Origin: a virus
IMG/VR virus record: IMGVR_UViG_3300034375_010865
Location: 1-57,517 of that record
DNA: 57,517 nt
Direction: 5' to 3' (one strand)
The position numbers were made by a program, and so were the translations under genes. The notes beneath the pieces were generated by a model. That model did not search any database and had not been told where the DNA came from. It worked only from the letters and a program-made list of their open reading frames with translations. Every line of letters starts with the position of its first letter. Positions within the stretch are counted from its first letter, which is position 1. Below are positions 34,856-44,025 of this stretch, in pieces.

Positions 34856-36370
34856 TTATGTAAATGCCTGAATGCCACCTACAATAATTTTCGCACTATC
34901 ATTTTCTACAGGGTCAATCACAAATCCATTCCATACGACAAATCTGTTTGCTGTACCTACCGGCTCAACTTCAATACCGCCCGGCCAATAATCCCTTAAC
35001 ACATAATTACCATCACTCGCTAAAGTAACATCTGTTACTACACCATCTTCTCTTAATACAATGGTAAACGGTGTCATATTTCTAACTTTATCAGCCTTAG
35101 CCAAGGTTAATGTAGAACCATCTGCAAGATTCCAAATGTGATTATTAGACTTGGATATATCAAAAGTTGTACCTGTAGTAACATTACCTGCAGCAACACC
35201 ACTGTCCATAGAGATGTTATTATTAAACGTACTAGTACCACTTACTGTTAGATCTGTCCCAACCGATAAAGTTGTTCCTGCACTAACTGATGTTCCTGCT
35301 GTAAGACTAGTATCAGATACAAGTGCATTAGCTTGAATAAGCCCACCGGAAGTGATATCACGAGTTACTCCAATACTATCTAATGACACAGTTGTCATAG
35401 TTGTTGTTAAAGTTACATCTAAAGTGCCACTAATATCTGCATTGGTGCCTACATTTAAATCACCTCCAATATTAAGATTTTCAGCAATTCCTGTTCCGCC
35501 ATCTACTATCAATGCACCAGTTGCAGTATTTGTTGAAGTAGTTGTATCATTAATGTTAACAACTCCAGTAAAATCGCCGTTGCCGCTTACTGAAGAGTTT
35601 CCTGCTATATTTAAATTTCCGCTGCCTGTAATATTTCCACTAAAGTTTCCACCAACAGTAGTAATACCTGTAGACTTGAATGTCGCTGCAGTTACGCCAC
35701 CGGTAGCAATTTTTAATGCGTCATCCGAATCTGTAAATAATCCCGTATTTTCGTCAGTTTCAACTTTTGGATCAGGAGCTGTAGCAGAAGTTCCTTTAAT
35801 CAAAGTTTCTAATTCACTAGCAAATACTTGTGCTTCGGAAATGTTCAAATCGATCGTATTAGAATCTAAAGCATAATACAATAATTGATATGTGTTTATA
35901 TTCTGCGTTGTAACTGGAAAGGTTCCAGCAGAATCTGGGATATAGTAATATCTATTTGGAGACAAGTTATTAAAATTTTGGCCATCAGACTCTAGTTCAA
36001 AAACTCCGGTTTGAGCCAAATCAAATGTAAGCGGTTTAGTAGATACAATAATGTGTGATGCTACATTATCTGAATCTTCGAATGCACCTGTCCAGAGGCC
36101 GAGTGTACTATTATAAAATACAGCTTTACCTACACTTAATGATGCATTTAAAAAAGTGCCGGCTCTTCCTGGAGAGTCTAAAAGCGATTTATCGACCGAA
36201 AATCTAGAAGACTTGTTTGCATTAATATTAACAAGATTTAAATTTGAATCTAAATTTTCAAAATTCGTGTTAATTTTAAGTGCAGCGGCCCTTAGCGTAT
36301 CACCTGTATTATCATTTGGCAAAGTGCCACGATTCAATATATTATCTGAGTCTAAGTAAATTAAAGGCAT
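34856..36370 (-). CDS. Baseplate-anchored fibre with gp10-N-like start
   Basis: 504 aa. The N-terminus (TLPNDNTGDTLRAAALKINT then NFENLDSN) repeats the gp10-type adaptor of the 146-aa protein. Then a beta domain (YYYIPDSAGTFPVTTQNINT), the linker DENTGLFTDSDDALKIATGG, and shaft repeats (NFSGNITGSGNLNIAGNSSV; TATGALIVDGGTGIAENLNI). The C-terminal domain (from about residue 410) contains NHIWNLADGSTLTLAKADKV and GNYVLRDYWPGGIEVE. It is likely a fibre docked on the baseplate through the gp10-like segment. Late box 33 nt upstream. Confidence 0.65.
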   Translation of the reverse strand: MPLIYLDSDNILNRGTLPNDNTGDTLRAAALKINTNFENLDSNLNLVNINANKSSRFSVDKSLLDSPGRAGTFLNASLSVGKAVFYNSTLGLWTGAFEDSDNVASHIIVSTKPLTFDLAQTGVFELESDGQNFNNLSPNRYYYIPDSAGTFPVTTQNINTYQLLYYALDSNTIDLNISEAQVFASELETLIKGTSATAPDPKVETDENTGLFTDSDDALKIATGGVTAATFKSTGITTVGGNFSGNITGSGNLNIAGNSSVSGNGDFTGVVNINDTTTSTNTATGALIVDGGTGIAENLNIGGDLNVGTNADISGTLDVTLTTTMTTVSLDSIGVTRDITSGGLIQANALVSDTSLTAGTSVSAGTTLSVGTDLTVSGTSTFNNNISMDSGVAAGNVTTGTTFDISKSNNHIWNLADGSTLTLAKADKVRNMTPFTIVLREDGVVTDVTLASDGNYVLRDYWPGGIEVEPVGTANRFVVWNGFVIDPVENDSAKIIVGGIQAFT

Positions 36371-36402
36371 GTTCTAGAAACCTTTTGTGAGCAGTTTACA
36401 TT

Positions 36403-36410
36403 TATTTATA
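36403..36410 (-). promoter_or_regulatory. Late promoter box TATAAATA
   Basis: Exact late box on the minus strand in the gap after the gp7-like gene, 33 nt upstream of the 504-aa fibre gene. It would let the inserted adhesin block be transcribed apart from gene 7. Confidence 0.7.
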
Positions 36411-36415
36411 ATGTC

Positions 36416-37489
36416 TTACGGTGTATCAGCACCGGAATCTGGATAATAATCAAATTCAGACTCATCCATTGTTTCAATAATATTGGAGAAGTCAATAGTC
36501 TTAAAGACGTCAAGTCTATCAAGTGTAAAGATAGTACCAGCAGAGTCATCATCCAGTGTATGTGTACCATCAGAGTTACTGAGGTTAAACTTAATACTAG
36601 TTACATCATCAGTAGAGCTGAATAGACGAGAATTTGTTTCCAACGGACCAACTAAAGTACTGTATTGATTATATGGAGAGTCGTCTAGAATGGATTCACT
36701 AGTATTGTAGTAGCTGTATTCTCCAGGTGCATACATACGTGTACTGATTGCAGAATCAACAATTGTAACATTAGCTTTAGACGAAACTGTTCCAATTTCA
36801 ACTGCCAAAATATTGGCCAGAATAATAGGAGCAGAGTCATCAATGGAAAGTGGCATTGAGGCGGCCAGAGATGTATTAGTAGTCAGGCCTTCAATTACCA
36901 ATTCAGAAAAGAGTTCCCACCCTGCAGGGTGAATATATGTTTTATAAAGATTTTTCCAAGTTGCAATTGGAATAGCAGATGTGACGAGAACAGAATAAAT
37001 CTGATAGTAATAGGAATCTTGTAAAAACTTAACAGACTCAGCACCAATCTGAGACTCACCTACAATAAAAGTCTGGTCTTTAGGATAAGACAGCTGTACG
37101 TTTTCGCCATATAAAAACTTAAGAAAGCCTTCAGCTGAAACTTGAGTTCCTCGAGTTTTATAGAAAAATGGTAGGAGCTTAATAAAAAATCTAGATGTGG
37201 ATTCTGGAAAAGCATCGGGTCCAATACCAGATGACAATTCATCAAAGATAAACTCCAAGAATCTTTCTGGAGTAAGTTCTCTGTCTTTTAAATATGCAAT
37301 GTCTTCCAACTCACCGATAGGATTTCTACCGTCAGAATCTGTATAGTCTTGAAGCCAGTCGTAGTATTTTTTAAGAAGTGTTACAAACGTAGGGTATTGC
37401 TCTTGGAAATGACTAGGTAATACCGTATCGACATCCGGCTGATTAAAAATCAGATCATTTCGGTTAAGATCAACTAAAGTATGAGGCAT
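36416..37489 (-). CDS. 7: gp7-like baseplate wedge protein (C-terminal core only)
   Basis: 357 aa against 1032 in T4. Residues 25-220 match the C-terminal core of T4 gp7: the helix SHFQEQYPTFVTLLKKYYDW, then FFIKLLPFFYKTRGTQVSAE with GFLKFLYGENVQL (T4: FFESRSYDFYSTKGIEASYK and FLFKVLYNEEVEI), and IATWKNLYKTYIHPAGWELF (T4: WKSDVIRFVHPVGFGFIA). The large N-terminal beta-propeller and other domains of T4 gp7 are missing. The core binds gp6 and gp53 in the wedge. It overlaps gene 6 by one base. The C-terminal 130 residues are Asp-Ser rich. Confidence 0.75.
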   Translation of the reverse strand: MPHTLVDLNRNDLIFNQPDVDTVLPSHFQEQYPTFVTLLKKYYDWLQDYTDSDGRNPIGELEDIAYLKDRELTPERFLEFIFDELSSGIGPDAFPESTSRFFIKLLPFFYKTRGTQVSAEGFLKFLYGENVQLSYPKDQTFIVGESQIGAESVKFLQDSYYYQIYSVLVTSAIPIATWKNLYKTYIHPAGWELFSELVIEGLTTNTSLAASMPLSIDDSAPIILANILAVEIGTVSSKANVTIVDSAISTRMYAPGEYSYYNTSESILDDSPYNQYSTLVGPLETNSRLFSSTDDVTSIKFNLSNSDGTHTLDDDSAGTIFTLDRLDVFKTIDFSNIIETMDESEFDYYPDSGADTP

Positions 37490-39363
37490 TAGTTAGTTGT
37501 ACCTACGACAGAATTAGCAAGGTTGACATCAGGAGTTGCAGTGACTAAGTTTGATCCAATAGTCACGACGTTATTTCTTAATGGTTTTACAACGGATCCA
37601 TTCTTAGGTACCGCTTTAAGAAGAAGATACGTATTACCACTGGCAATACTCGTTGGTTTAAATCCTACCAGATTTACTTTACCTGTGGAAGGAATATATT
37701 CACCTACATTATCCTGTGCAATATTTCCAGCTTGTGTTAGAATTCTCAGTTTAGTAGAATCTAGTTTATTAGAAATATTACACAAAGTTCCGTTAAATGT
37801 AAAGAAGTCACTAGTAATAACCGCATTTGTGCCATTGGGTTCAGCGAGTTCATTAGTATAAGAAATTTCATAGTCGGCTGACACAATCTGACTTGTATTA
37901 GTATTCACAATAGGAGTAAATCTAGACTCTAATTGAATAGTTACATCAGAAGATAAGATAGCAGGATCAGCATCATCAATAACTGTGGTTAATTTAGATT
38001 TTCTAAACACGTCATTGAATTTACCCAGATTATTAGTAAAGAACTCTGAAATTCTACTTTTAACTACATTTTCCAAGCTTTGAGGAGTTCTGTTTGTCAA
38101 AGATTCATCGTATCTAATATCAGTGGTAACATTAACATATGTAAATGTTGGATCTACAAACTCCATTCCGACAGAGATAACCGATAGATTATCAGTAATG
38201 TCATCTCGAATAGTATTTTGAATCAAAGTCTTCTGTGTAGTTTCAACATCATCTTCAAAGATCAATGATACCATTACTTTACCGTATTTGGCAGGAACGT
38301 TATCCTCACCGCCCCAGGCGTTTACTGATTTAATACCAGGAACTCTGGACTGAATGATTGTTCTGTAATCACTTGATGTTACCAGTCTAGAACCAGTCAG
38401 CAGATTCAAAGGTGCATTATTTCTGATAGACTCGATTGATTCTTTCTCAGCACCAAAAGCAGCTCTAGATACGGTTGTAACAATCAATGGATAAGACTGT
38501 GCGTTTACTTCAATCTGGTTTGTAGGAGTAAATACGTTGGCTGTGTTTGCAGCCACACCACTGGCCGCCAGGTATTGTGCTCTGATGATATTTCCTGGTA
38601 CAGGTGCTGTACCCGTAGACTGACCATCACTAAAACTAATCTCATAAAAACCATTGTATGTTTCTACAGGTAAGAATAGTTTTGTATCATCATTATACTC
38701 TTTAATGTCGCTGCTTCTCTCGTAGATCTCAAACTCGGTGGAACTGATAGAGTCAAAAACTGTAACAACGAGTGTCGACAAGTCCAGGTTTTTATCTGGA
38801 ATTACATAGACTTGTCTTTCTTGAGCATCGGCGCATCTGAAGTTTCTGGTCTTGAGTACACCTTCAGAGATGCTAATATCTTTATCACCTGACTTTACCT
38901 CAAAGGTATAGATTCCTGTACCTGTTCTATCATAACCGATGTACTCATCTAACGTATAGAAGGTATAGGACACGCCATCAACTACAGATGTAAATGAGGA
39001 AAACTGTGGAAGTGTAATTGTTGAAGGCTTGGGAGAAACACTAGCCAGATTTACCGAAAGATTAACCGTTGCCTTTGCACCTGTCTTAGAACGTGGAATA
39101 TAGCCCAAGTTCAACGCGTGATTAATCATACTGGATCTTGTCTGAGCTGTCGACAAGAAAGACTCATTCAAACCAAAGTTTGCCAACAAAGCATTTTTAT
39201 GTGAGTTATAGGCAAGCAGATCCATTAATACGGAAAGTCCGGATCCGTCAAAGTCAAAGTCAGCAAACTCAGTTTGACCAGCCAGATAATTCTTCATACT
39301 AGTTTTTAGATTATTAAAATCCAGTGTGCTAGTATGGATAGTTTGCTTTGTTGTAGATGGCAT
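37489..39363 (-). CDS. 6: Baseplate wedge protein gp6
   Basis: 624 aa (T4: 660). Residues 10-90 have LDFNNLKTSMKNYLAGQTEF, DFDGSGLSVLMDLLAYNSHK and NESFLSTAQTRSSMINHALN, the typical gp6/gpJ-family start. The middle holds KESIESIRNNAPLNLLTGSR and VTSSDYRTIIQSRVPGIKSV, the conserved baseplate_J block. The end is a separate beta domain. gp6 dimers form the continuous inner ring joining the six wedges. It lies 2 nt after gene 25 and overlaps gene 7. Confidence 0.93.
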   Translation of the reverse strand: MPSTTKQTIHTSTLDFNNLKTSMKNYLAGQTEFADFDFDGSGLSVLMDLLAYNSHKNALLANFGLNESFLSTAQTRSSMINHALNLGYIPRSKTGAKATVNLSVNLASVSPKPSTITLPQFSSFTSVVDGVSYTFYTLDEYIGYDRTGTGIYTFEVKSGDKDISISEGVLKTRNFRCADAQERQVYVIPDKNLDLSTLVVTVFDSISSTEFEIYERSSDIKEYNDDTKLFLPVETYNGFYEISFSDGQSTGTAPVPGNIIRAQYLAASGVAANTANVFTPTNQIEVNAQSYPLIVTTVSRAAFGAEKESIESIRNNAPLNLLTGSRLVTSSDYRTIIQSRVPGIKSVNAWGGEDNVPAKYGKVMVSLIFEDDVETTQKTLIQNTIRDDITDNLSVISVGMEFVDPTFTYVNVTTDIRYDESLTNRTPQSLENVVKSRISEFFTNNLGKFNDVFRKSKLTTVIDDADPAILSSDVTIQLESRFTPIVNTNTSQIVSADYEISYTNELAEPNGTNAVITSDFFTFNGTLCNISNKLDSTKLRILTQAGNIAQDNVGEYIPSTGKVNLVGFKPTSIASGNTYLLLKAVPKNGSVVKPLRNNVVTIGSNLVTATPDVNLANSVVGTTN

Positions 39364-39365
39364 CG

Positions 39366-39815
39366 TTATTTAATCCTCGTAAGAGAGGTCGTGAGTACAA
39401 CAACCTCTTCTGTAGAAATTATTCTAAATTGTACCGTTATCTTTAAATCATTTGCATCTATATTATTATTAACCTGAACGTCTAATACTTCGGCTCTGGG
39501 CTCATAGTTTTGAATCGCAAGCTTAACATCTTTTTGAATCTCCTTTGTATATGAAGGATCATTCAATTCAAAAAGATATGAGTTTAGATTGGCACCAAAG
39601 AAAAAGTCGAACGGTTTCTCACCATAGTTAGTTAACAGAATAGTACGAATGGACTGTTTGACGGCCGCAGCATCAGTTTTCTTGAAAATATCTCCTGACG
39701 GTTTAGTATCTAACGTTAGATCTATATCAGAATAATTTTCAGGTTTGCTAGCAACAATAGTGGAAGTACTATTGATGTTCTTATCTTCGATTGCAAAACT
39801 ACGTCTGACTGCCAT
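39366..39815 (-). CDS. 25: Baseplate wedge protein gp25
   Basis: 149 aa (T4: 132). The gpW/gp25 fold motif is clear: DAAAVKQSIRTILLTNYGEK, then PFDFFFGANLNSYLFEL and EIQKDVKLAIQNYEPRAEVL. The Glu in NYEPR is the conserved 'EPR' at the gp6/gp53 contact. gp25 is a sheath initiator and wedge core protein despite an old lysozyme label. First of the 25-6-7 unit, with a late box 27 nt upstream. Confidence 0.93.
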   Translation of the reverse strand: MAVRRSFAIEDKNINSTSTIVASKPENYSDIDLTLDTKPSGDIFKKTDAAAVKQSIRTILLTNYGEKPFDFFFGANLNSYLFELNDPSYTKEIQKDVKLAIQNYEPRAEVLDVQVNNNIDANDLKITVQFRIISTEEVVVLTTSLTRIK

Positions 39816-39841
39816 TGTACTTTTTTACCTTATTTAAAATT

Positions 39842-39849
39842 TATTTATA
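39842..39849 (-). promoter_or_regulatory. Late promoter box TATAAATA upstream of gene 25
   Basis: Exact late box on the minus strand, overlapping the last codons of the 282-aa gene, 27 nt upstream of gene 25. Confidence 0.7.
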
Positions 39850-40693
39850 CGCTACATTCAGCTATAGCGTTATCAATCAGTAGTTTAAAGTTAAATTCGG
39901 TTGAAACTTTACGAGCAAATGATCCAGTAAAGTTCTCAGCAATCTCAGGCATGGTTACTACGATTTGAGCCGTAAAGTCTACACTCGGATCCACTGTATC
40001 ATAGCTCATAATAAGCTTATTAAACAAGTGATTGTCTTTCCAGTAAGCGGCTAACTCAAATGTTTTCTCAGGAGCATTATTACCTGCCTGATCAATAACC
40101 TCAAAGACGCAGGCTCTGCCTTTTGAAGCCAGCTCTTTGATTCCACCGGATGTTAAGGTCTCGGTTGTTTCTGGCAGATACAAACCTTCGGTCACTGAGA
40201 TGGAATAGTCAGTACCGAATCGATCTCTTAGATTCATAAAGCCGGTCATCATCAGACCAAACATATAGTAATGACGGGCCAATCTTTTTCTGTCATCTAG
40301 ATTGGGAAAATCATTTAACGTAGCTTGAGCAAGAGATTGCGTAGCTACAAACCTACCAAGAGGAATCCCTCTCCCGAGTTTCGTACCTGAACCAATATCA
40401 GTCTTATTCATCGGGTTGAACTGTTTCTCAGGTAAAACCCTGGAGATTTGTAAGCTCTCTTTGTATTTGCTCTTAGGCGCAGAACCCTGGCCAAACTGTC
40501 TTGTGCCAAATTTAGCTTTGGGTTCAGAGTTGATGATTCTCTTGATATCACCCGGCTGTGTGGTTTTAAAGTTAGAATTAAGAACTCCCAATGAAATACA
40601 GAACGAGACGAACAAATCATCTTGCCTGTTATTGGGCTCTCTTAATTTAGAACGAGCCTCTCTGGCTGTAATACTGTCTCTACGAATAATCAT
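39845..40693 (-). CDS. Unknown hub/baseplate-region protein (282 aa)
   Basis: Not recognised. A basic N-terminus (DSITAREARSKLREPNNRQD) is followed by FVSFCISLGVLNSNFKTTQP, then a Lys-rich segment. Residues 145-175 form a helix-strand unit (HYYMFGLMMTGFMNLRDRFG, then ISVTEGLYLPE) that faintly recalls M15-type peptidases, but I see no convincing zinc-binding His/Asp set. The C-terminal half is beta-rich. It sits between the spike gene and gene 25 with tight spacing (its ATG touches the spike stop), which suggests a tail role, perhaps another cell-wall or hub accessory protein. Confidence 0.55.
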   Translation of the reverse strand: MIIRRDSITAREARSKLREPNNRQDDLFVSFCISLGVLNSNFKTTQPGDIKRIINSEPKAKFGTRQFGQGSAPKSKYKESLQISRVLPEKQFNPMNKTDIGSGTKLGRGIPLGRFVATQSLAQATLNDFPNLDDRKRLARHYYMFGLMMTGFMNLRDRFGTDYSISVTEGLYLPETTETLTSGGIKELASKGRACVFEVIDQAGNNAPEKTFELAAYWKDNHLFNKLIMSYDTVDPSVDFTAQIVVTMPEIAENFTGSFARKVSTEFNFKLLIDNAIAECSV

Positions 40694-42447
40694 TATGGCA
40701 CCAGATCATATGCGCTAGCAGTTGAAGTTGTCGATTTGTTTTCACCGAGTATTTCCAGTTCTCTCAGATCGATATTTTGTAAAATCTTATTATCTGGATC
40801 AACGTCTACATTCAGAATGCCTTTGTCGGATCTTTCTAGAGTATCCTTGACCATTGCAGACGTGGCAGAAGTCAGGGACTGTGGCGTTCCTACAGTACCT
40901 GTGGGAGACGTTCCTCCAGTTCCTCCAGCTCCAGGATACGAGGCAGCTGACACAGCTTGTTGTGCGTTAACTGCTGTTTCTGATTTTACTGCTTCTGCTG
41001 AAATTCCAGTAAAGAAGTCACCGTCAAAAGCTCTGCCTTTGTAAGTGTCACCAGTATACATCATATTGACACCACCAATCTGTCCCTCAGGTGCAATAAT
41101 AGCCAAGTCCTCTGCGGTTGCATTCAGTTCAGGAGCTGCGATATCGATTCTGGTTTTAGATGATAGGTGTGTGGACTCTGACGTAGCGTATTCTGCTTTA
41201 CCATCTGTTAATACCGCCAAATCTCCCTTAGTAATAATATTGGCGCTTTCCAGTGAGATTCTACTGGAGTTTTTAGTAATAGACTCAGATAAGTTTCCAA
41301 CGATGGTACTGATCTTATCAGCCTCAACGGTCTCATGTTTACCTTGGCCAATTGTTTCAATGTACTTACCATCTACTTCCAGAATAAAGTTTTTGTCAAC
41401 TCTCAGTTTGTAATCACCGGTAACGTGCATTTTCAAGTCACCTTCATATGTGATATCACCATTACCTCTGACATAGACAGTAAAGTCATCACCAACAACC
41501 TGAACCATCTTATCATGCGCATTCAAGACGACTAATCCATCTGCATGGAATTCCATACCGGATCCTACTGTATGGACGACAGATACTCGTTCCTCGCCTG
41601 GAGTATCATCCAGTTCGATTCTATGGCCGCTGGAGGTCTCTGTAACTTTATTGTATGGATACTGTGGGTTTGCTTCGGTTGGGAACAATGAACCGCCTTT
41701 AACGGATCCACCACCCATTTTCAACTTTGGTTCCCATTCACCTCTAGCTGCTTTGTTTGTGGTTGCCTGATTGAAGTATTCTTTTCTAGGGTAGTTCTTG
41801 AAAGGATCTTTGAATCCTGTTGTATCAGGAGTTACTAACTGATCGTTTCTTTGTGACGTGGTACCTTCAGTTCTATTATCCGTGGTGGAGTTTACATCGT
41901 CCTCACCCTCTTCTGCCAACTCAGCTCTTCTAACAGCCTCAGCCAAATCAGCACGATCTCCATCATTGACCAAAGCCAAGATATCATCGGAAACTTCAGA
42001 CTCTTTGGTAATCATAATTCTAATCAGTTGTTCTTGATCGGAAGATGATAAATCACTGATTCTATCGCTTAAGGTAAACCCGGCTGCTTTTACATAGCCT
42101 GGGTAACTGGCATTAGTACCGTATGGATCGTTATCGGCTCCAGGAGGTGCATACTTGCTGAGCATTTCTGAAATGGTATAGTTACCATATTCTTTTAGAA
42201 CTAATTGCTTTTGAGCATTAAAACCAGCCTGCATCGATGGAAAGATATAGTTGCCATCATAGTCAACACCCAAAGCACCTTGTTCAATCGCAGCCTTAGC
42301 AGTTCCCGTCAGGTTGCCAGGGTTATTGTTACGGAATGCTCTGTCACCGGTAAACGTCTTGGTTGTACCGTCAGAAAGAACTACTGTTGTACTTCTGTTT
42401 TTACCACTGGATGAAACGATACTGGTATATGCAAGATTTCCTGCCAT
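40693..42447 (-). CDS. gp5-like central spike with N-terminal RNNNPGN lysin domain
   Basis: 584 aa. Residues 37-145 contain FRNNNPGNLTGTAK and YTISEMLSKYAPPGADNDPY, a lysin-type domain (RNNNPGN family) that I take to act on peptidoglycan. After a charged linker (150-215), residues 255-290 contain SSGHRIELDDTPGEERVSVV, the usual gp5-spike entry. Residues about 300-450 are a triple beta-helix with octad repeats (YEGDLKMHVTGDYKLRVDKN), as in the C-terminal needle of T4 gp5. The C-terminal 130 residues are Ser/Thr/Gly-rich. Role: membrane-piercing needle plus local wall digestion. In T4 the lysozyme lies before the helix too, but belongs to another family. Confidence 0.78.
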   Translation of the reverse strand: MAGNLAYTSIVSSSGKNRSTTVVLSDGTTKTFTGDRAFRNNNPGNLTGTAKAAIEQGALGVDYDGNYIFPSMQAGFNAQKQLVLKEYGNYTISEMLSKYAPPGADNDPYGTNASYPGYVKAAGFTLSDRISDLSSSDQEQLIRIMITKESEVSDDILALVNDGDRADLAEAVRRAELAEEGEDDVNSTTDNRTEGTTSQRNDQLVTPDTTGFKDPFKNYPRKEYFNQATTNKAARGEWEPKLKMGGGSVKGGSLFPTEANPQYPYNKVTETSSGHRIELDDTPGEERVSVVHTVGSGMEFHADGLVVLNAHDKMVQVVGDDFTVYVRGNGDITYEGDLKMHVTGDYKLRVDKNFILEVDGKYIETIGQGKHETVEADKISTIVGNLSESITKNSSRISLESANIITKGDLAVLTDGKAEYATSESTHLSSKTRIDIAAPELNATAEDLAIIAPEGQIGGVNMMYTGDTYKGRAFDGDFFTGISAEAVKSETAVNAQQAVSAASYPGAGGTGGTSPTGTVGTPQSLTSATSAMVKDTLERSDKGILNVDVDPDNKILQNIDLRELEILGENKSTTSTASAYDLVP

Positions 42448-42448
42448 G

Positions 42449-43729
42449 TTATTGTCTCTCTAAAATCTCATCAATTGATAAGGCACCTGAGGATCTGGTT
42501 TCCTCAACGGTTTGAATGTTTTCTTTACCGAAGCTTTTTCTAACATATCTAACCACGTCGAAGTTAGGGTCGGATCTTCTATCAGGATCTATATCATTGT
42601 GACCAAAGGCTTGTCCACCAGGATGTACCGTATAGAAAGCTCTCATGAAAGCCTTAAAAGTATTCCATTGCTCAGGTCTAAACGTAGTCGAACTCCTTTG
42701 TGTGCCTCTTCTGGCAGATGAACCCACCAGACCACCGACAAAGGCAATACCGATTGAAAACGGATTATGTCCTTTCAAGACATGTGCACCTTGTACGGAT
42801 ATTGGTCGGGCAACCTGTAAATCGCCGTTTCTTAAAATCAATAGATGATATCCAACATCCTTAAAGCCTCTGTCGGTTACATGCCATTTATAAATGTCAT
42901 CGTAATCAACTGGTTGGTTTTCATAGGTATCTGTATGATGCACCACGACCTCAGTGATCTCTCTAGTACAAGATCTGATATAAGCTTCCATTTCTTCATA
43001 TGTTTTGAGAATAGTTTTACTAGGTACATTTTTCATGTCGATAGTTTCTACCGTGGAAAGTCCAAACAGATCCGACTTGGAGTCTAGAACAATATTATCT
43101 TCTAACTTTTCAGTATCTGTCAGATCTCCAAGAATCGTTCCGGTGTTAACTTTCTTTGAAGCTATGTTAGCCTCTAGTCTTTTCTCTGCTTCATCAATAC
43201 TAGAAGTAGCATCATTTAACAATCCTTTTAGTGTAGATCTGTCGGAAGTGCCGTCAAAAACTTTTTCTGAAAAATCAGTGATATTATCCCTGAACACTTT
43301 ATTGGTAAAATTCTTATCTGGATCTTGGTTAACAGCTCTAGTTACTGCAGCCTTGGCGCCATCGGTTGTCACTGCTGTAACGATTCTATTCAGGTTAGCT
43401 GAAGATCTAGGAGTTTTATAGAAAGTATTTGCATCTGAGTTGAGTGGGGATTTTACAAAACTACCAAAGTTAGTAACATTAGATCCTACTGTACCAATAC
43501 TAAATCTTCTAACAAGGTCTCCTTGACTATTATATCGTTCGTCTGCCACAAACTCAACGTCAATACCTTCTTTGTTTTTTCCTCGAATAGCATCAAGCGA
43601 TGAGTTTCTAAGTCTATCAAACTGAGATTTAGCAAACCCTACAGCAGAGTTTACTTTATTAACAAAGCTACTAATACCTCGTGCAACCGATATTGCCGTT
43701 GTTGCTAACTGTAAAGCAGTAAGAATCAT
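42449..43729 (-). CDS. Tail-associated N-acetylmuramoyl-L-alanine amidase
   Basis: 426 aa. Residues 1-25 form an amphipathic or hydrophobic helix and 26-250 are an uncharacterised helical region. Residues 258-400 match the amidase_2/T7-lysozyme fold: EVVVHHTDT (T7: FVHCSAT), KWHVTDRGFKDVGYHLLILR (T7: QWHKEQGWLDVGYHFIIKRD), GHNPFSIGIAFVGGL (T7: YNHNSIGVCLVGG) and FGHNDIDPDRRSDPNFD. Predicted zinc ligands are H264, H377 and D387; D replaces the T7 cysteine, as in AmpD. Its place in the hub operon, not beside lysis genes, argues for a virion-borne wall hydrolase used during entry. Starts at ATGA over the preceding stop. Confidence 0.82.
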   Translation of the reverse strand: MILTALQLATTAISVARGISSFVNKVNSAVGFAKSQFDRLRNSSLDAIRGKNKEGIDVEFVADERYNSQGDLVRRFSIGTVGSNVTNFGSFVKSPLNSDANTFYKTPRSSANLNRIVTAVTTDGAKAAVTRAVNQDPDKNFTNKVFRDNITDFSEKVFDGTSDRSTLKGLLNDATSSIDEAEKRLEANIASKKVNTGTILGDLTDTEKLEDNIVLDSKSDLFGLSTVETIDMKNVPSKTILKTYEEMEAYIRSCTREITEVVVHHTDTYENQPVDYDDIYKWHVTDRGFKDVGYHLLILRNGDLQVARPISVQGAHVLKGHNPFSIGIAFVGGLVGSSARRGTQRSSTTFRPEQWNTFKAFMRAFYTVHPGGQAFGHNDIDPDRRSDPNFDVVRYVRKSFGKENIQTVEETRSSGALSIDEILERQ

Positions 43730-44025
43730 TGACCAAACCTCTCTAAAGCATCATATGAATAAGACTTTTTAATCTTGGCAAGATCTTGTGAATCCGATTT
43801 GCGCAGATACTCTTTGGTAAAAATATCAATGGCCTCCTCAATAGACTTTGCCTTGGCCAGCTTTCCAGAGTTTAATTCAGGCTTGGTCTTCAGTTCGTGA
43901 AGAACATATAGAATCTGTGTGTTGATCTTATAAGGATCTAATTTGTTTGCAGAACAATACTCAAAAAACTGCTGTAGTCTCTCACCTGACCAACCAACGA
44001 TTCCAAACTTTTGTGTTTGTGCCAT
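43726..44025 (-). CDS. C-terminal half of a split tail lysozyme
   Basis: 99 aa. It reads QKFGIVGWSGERLQQFFEYC, then INTQILYVLHELKTKPE and AKAKSIEEAIDIFTKEYLR. This is the second half of the Phage_lysozyme2 / tail-lysozyme family, whose usual pattern is 'G-x-x-Q-W-x-G-x-R ... L ... Q ... EL ... S-x-E-E-A ... F ... YLRP'. The catalytic-Glu half is at the end of the previous ORF. The start codon overlaps that stop (TAATG) and has GGAGGGA 9 nt upstream, so it has a real ribosome-binding site rather than a simple sequencing frameshift. The two peptides probably assemble in the hub. Confidence 0.68.
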   Translation of the reverse strand: MAQTQKFGIVGWSGERLQQFFEYCSANKLDPYKINTQILYVLHELKTKPELNSGKLAKAKSIEEAIDIFTKEYLRKSDSQDLAKIKKSYSYDALERFGQ

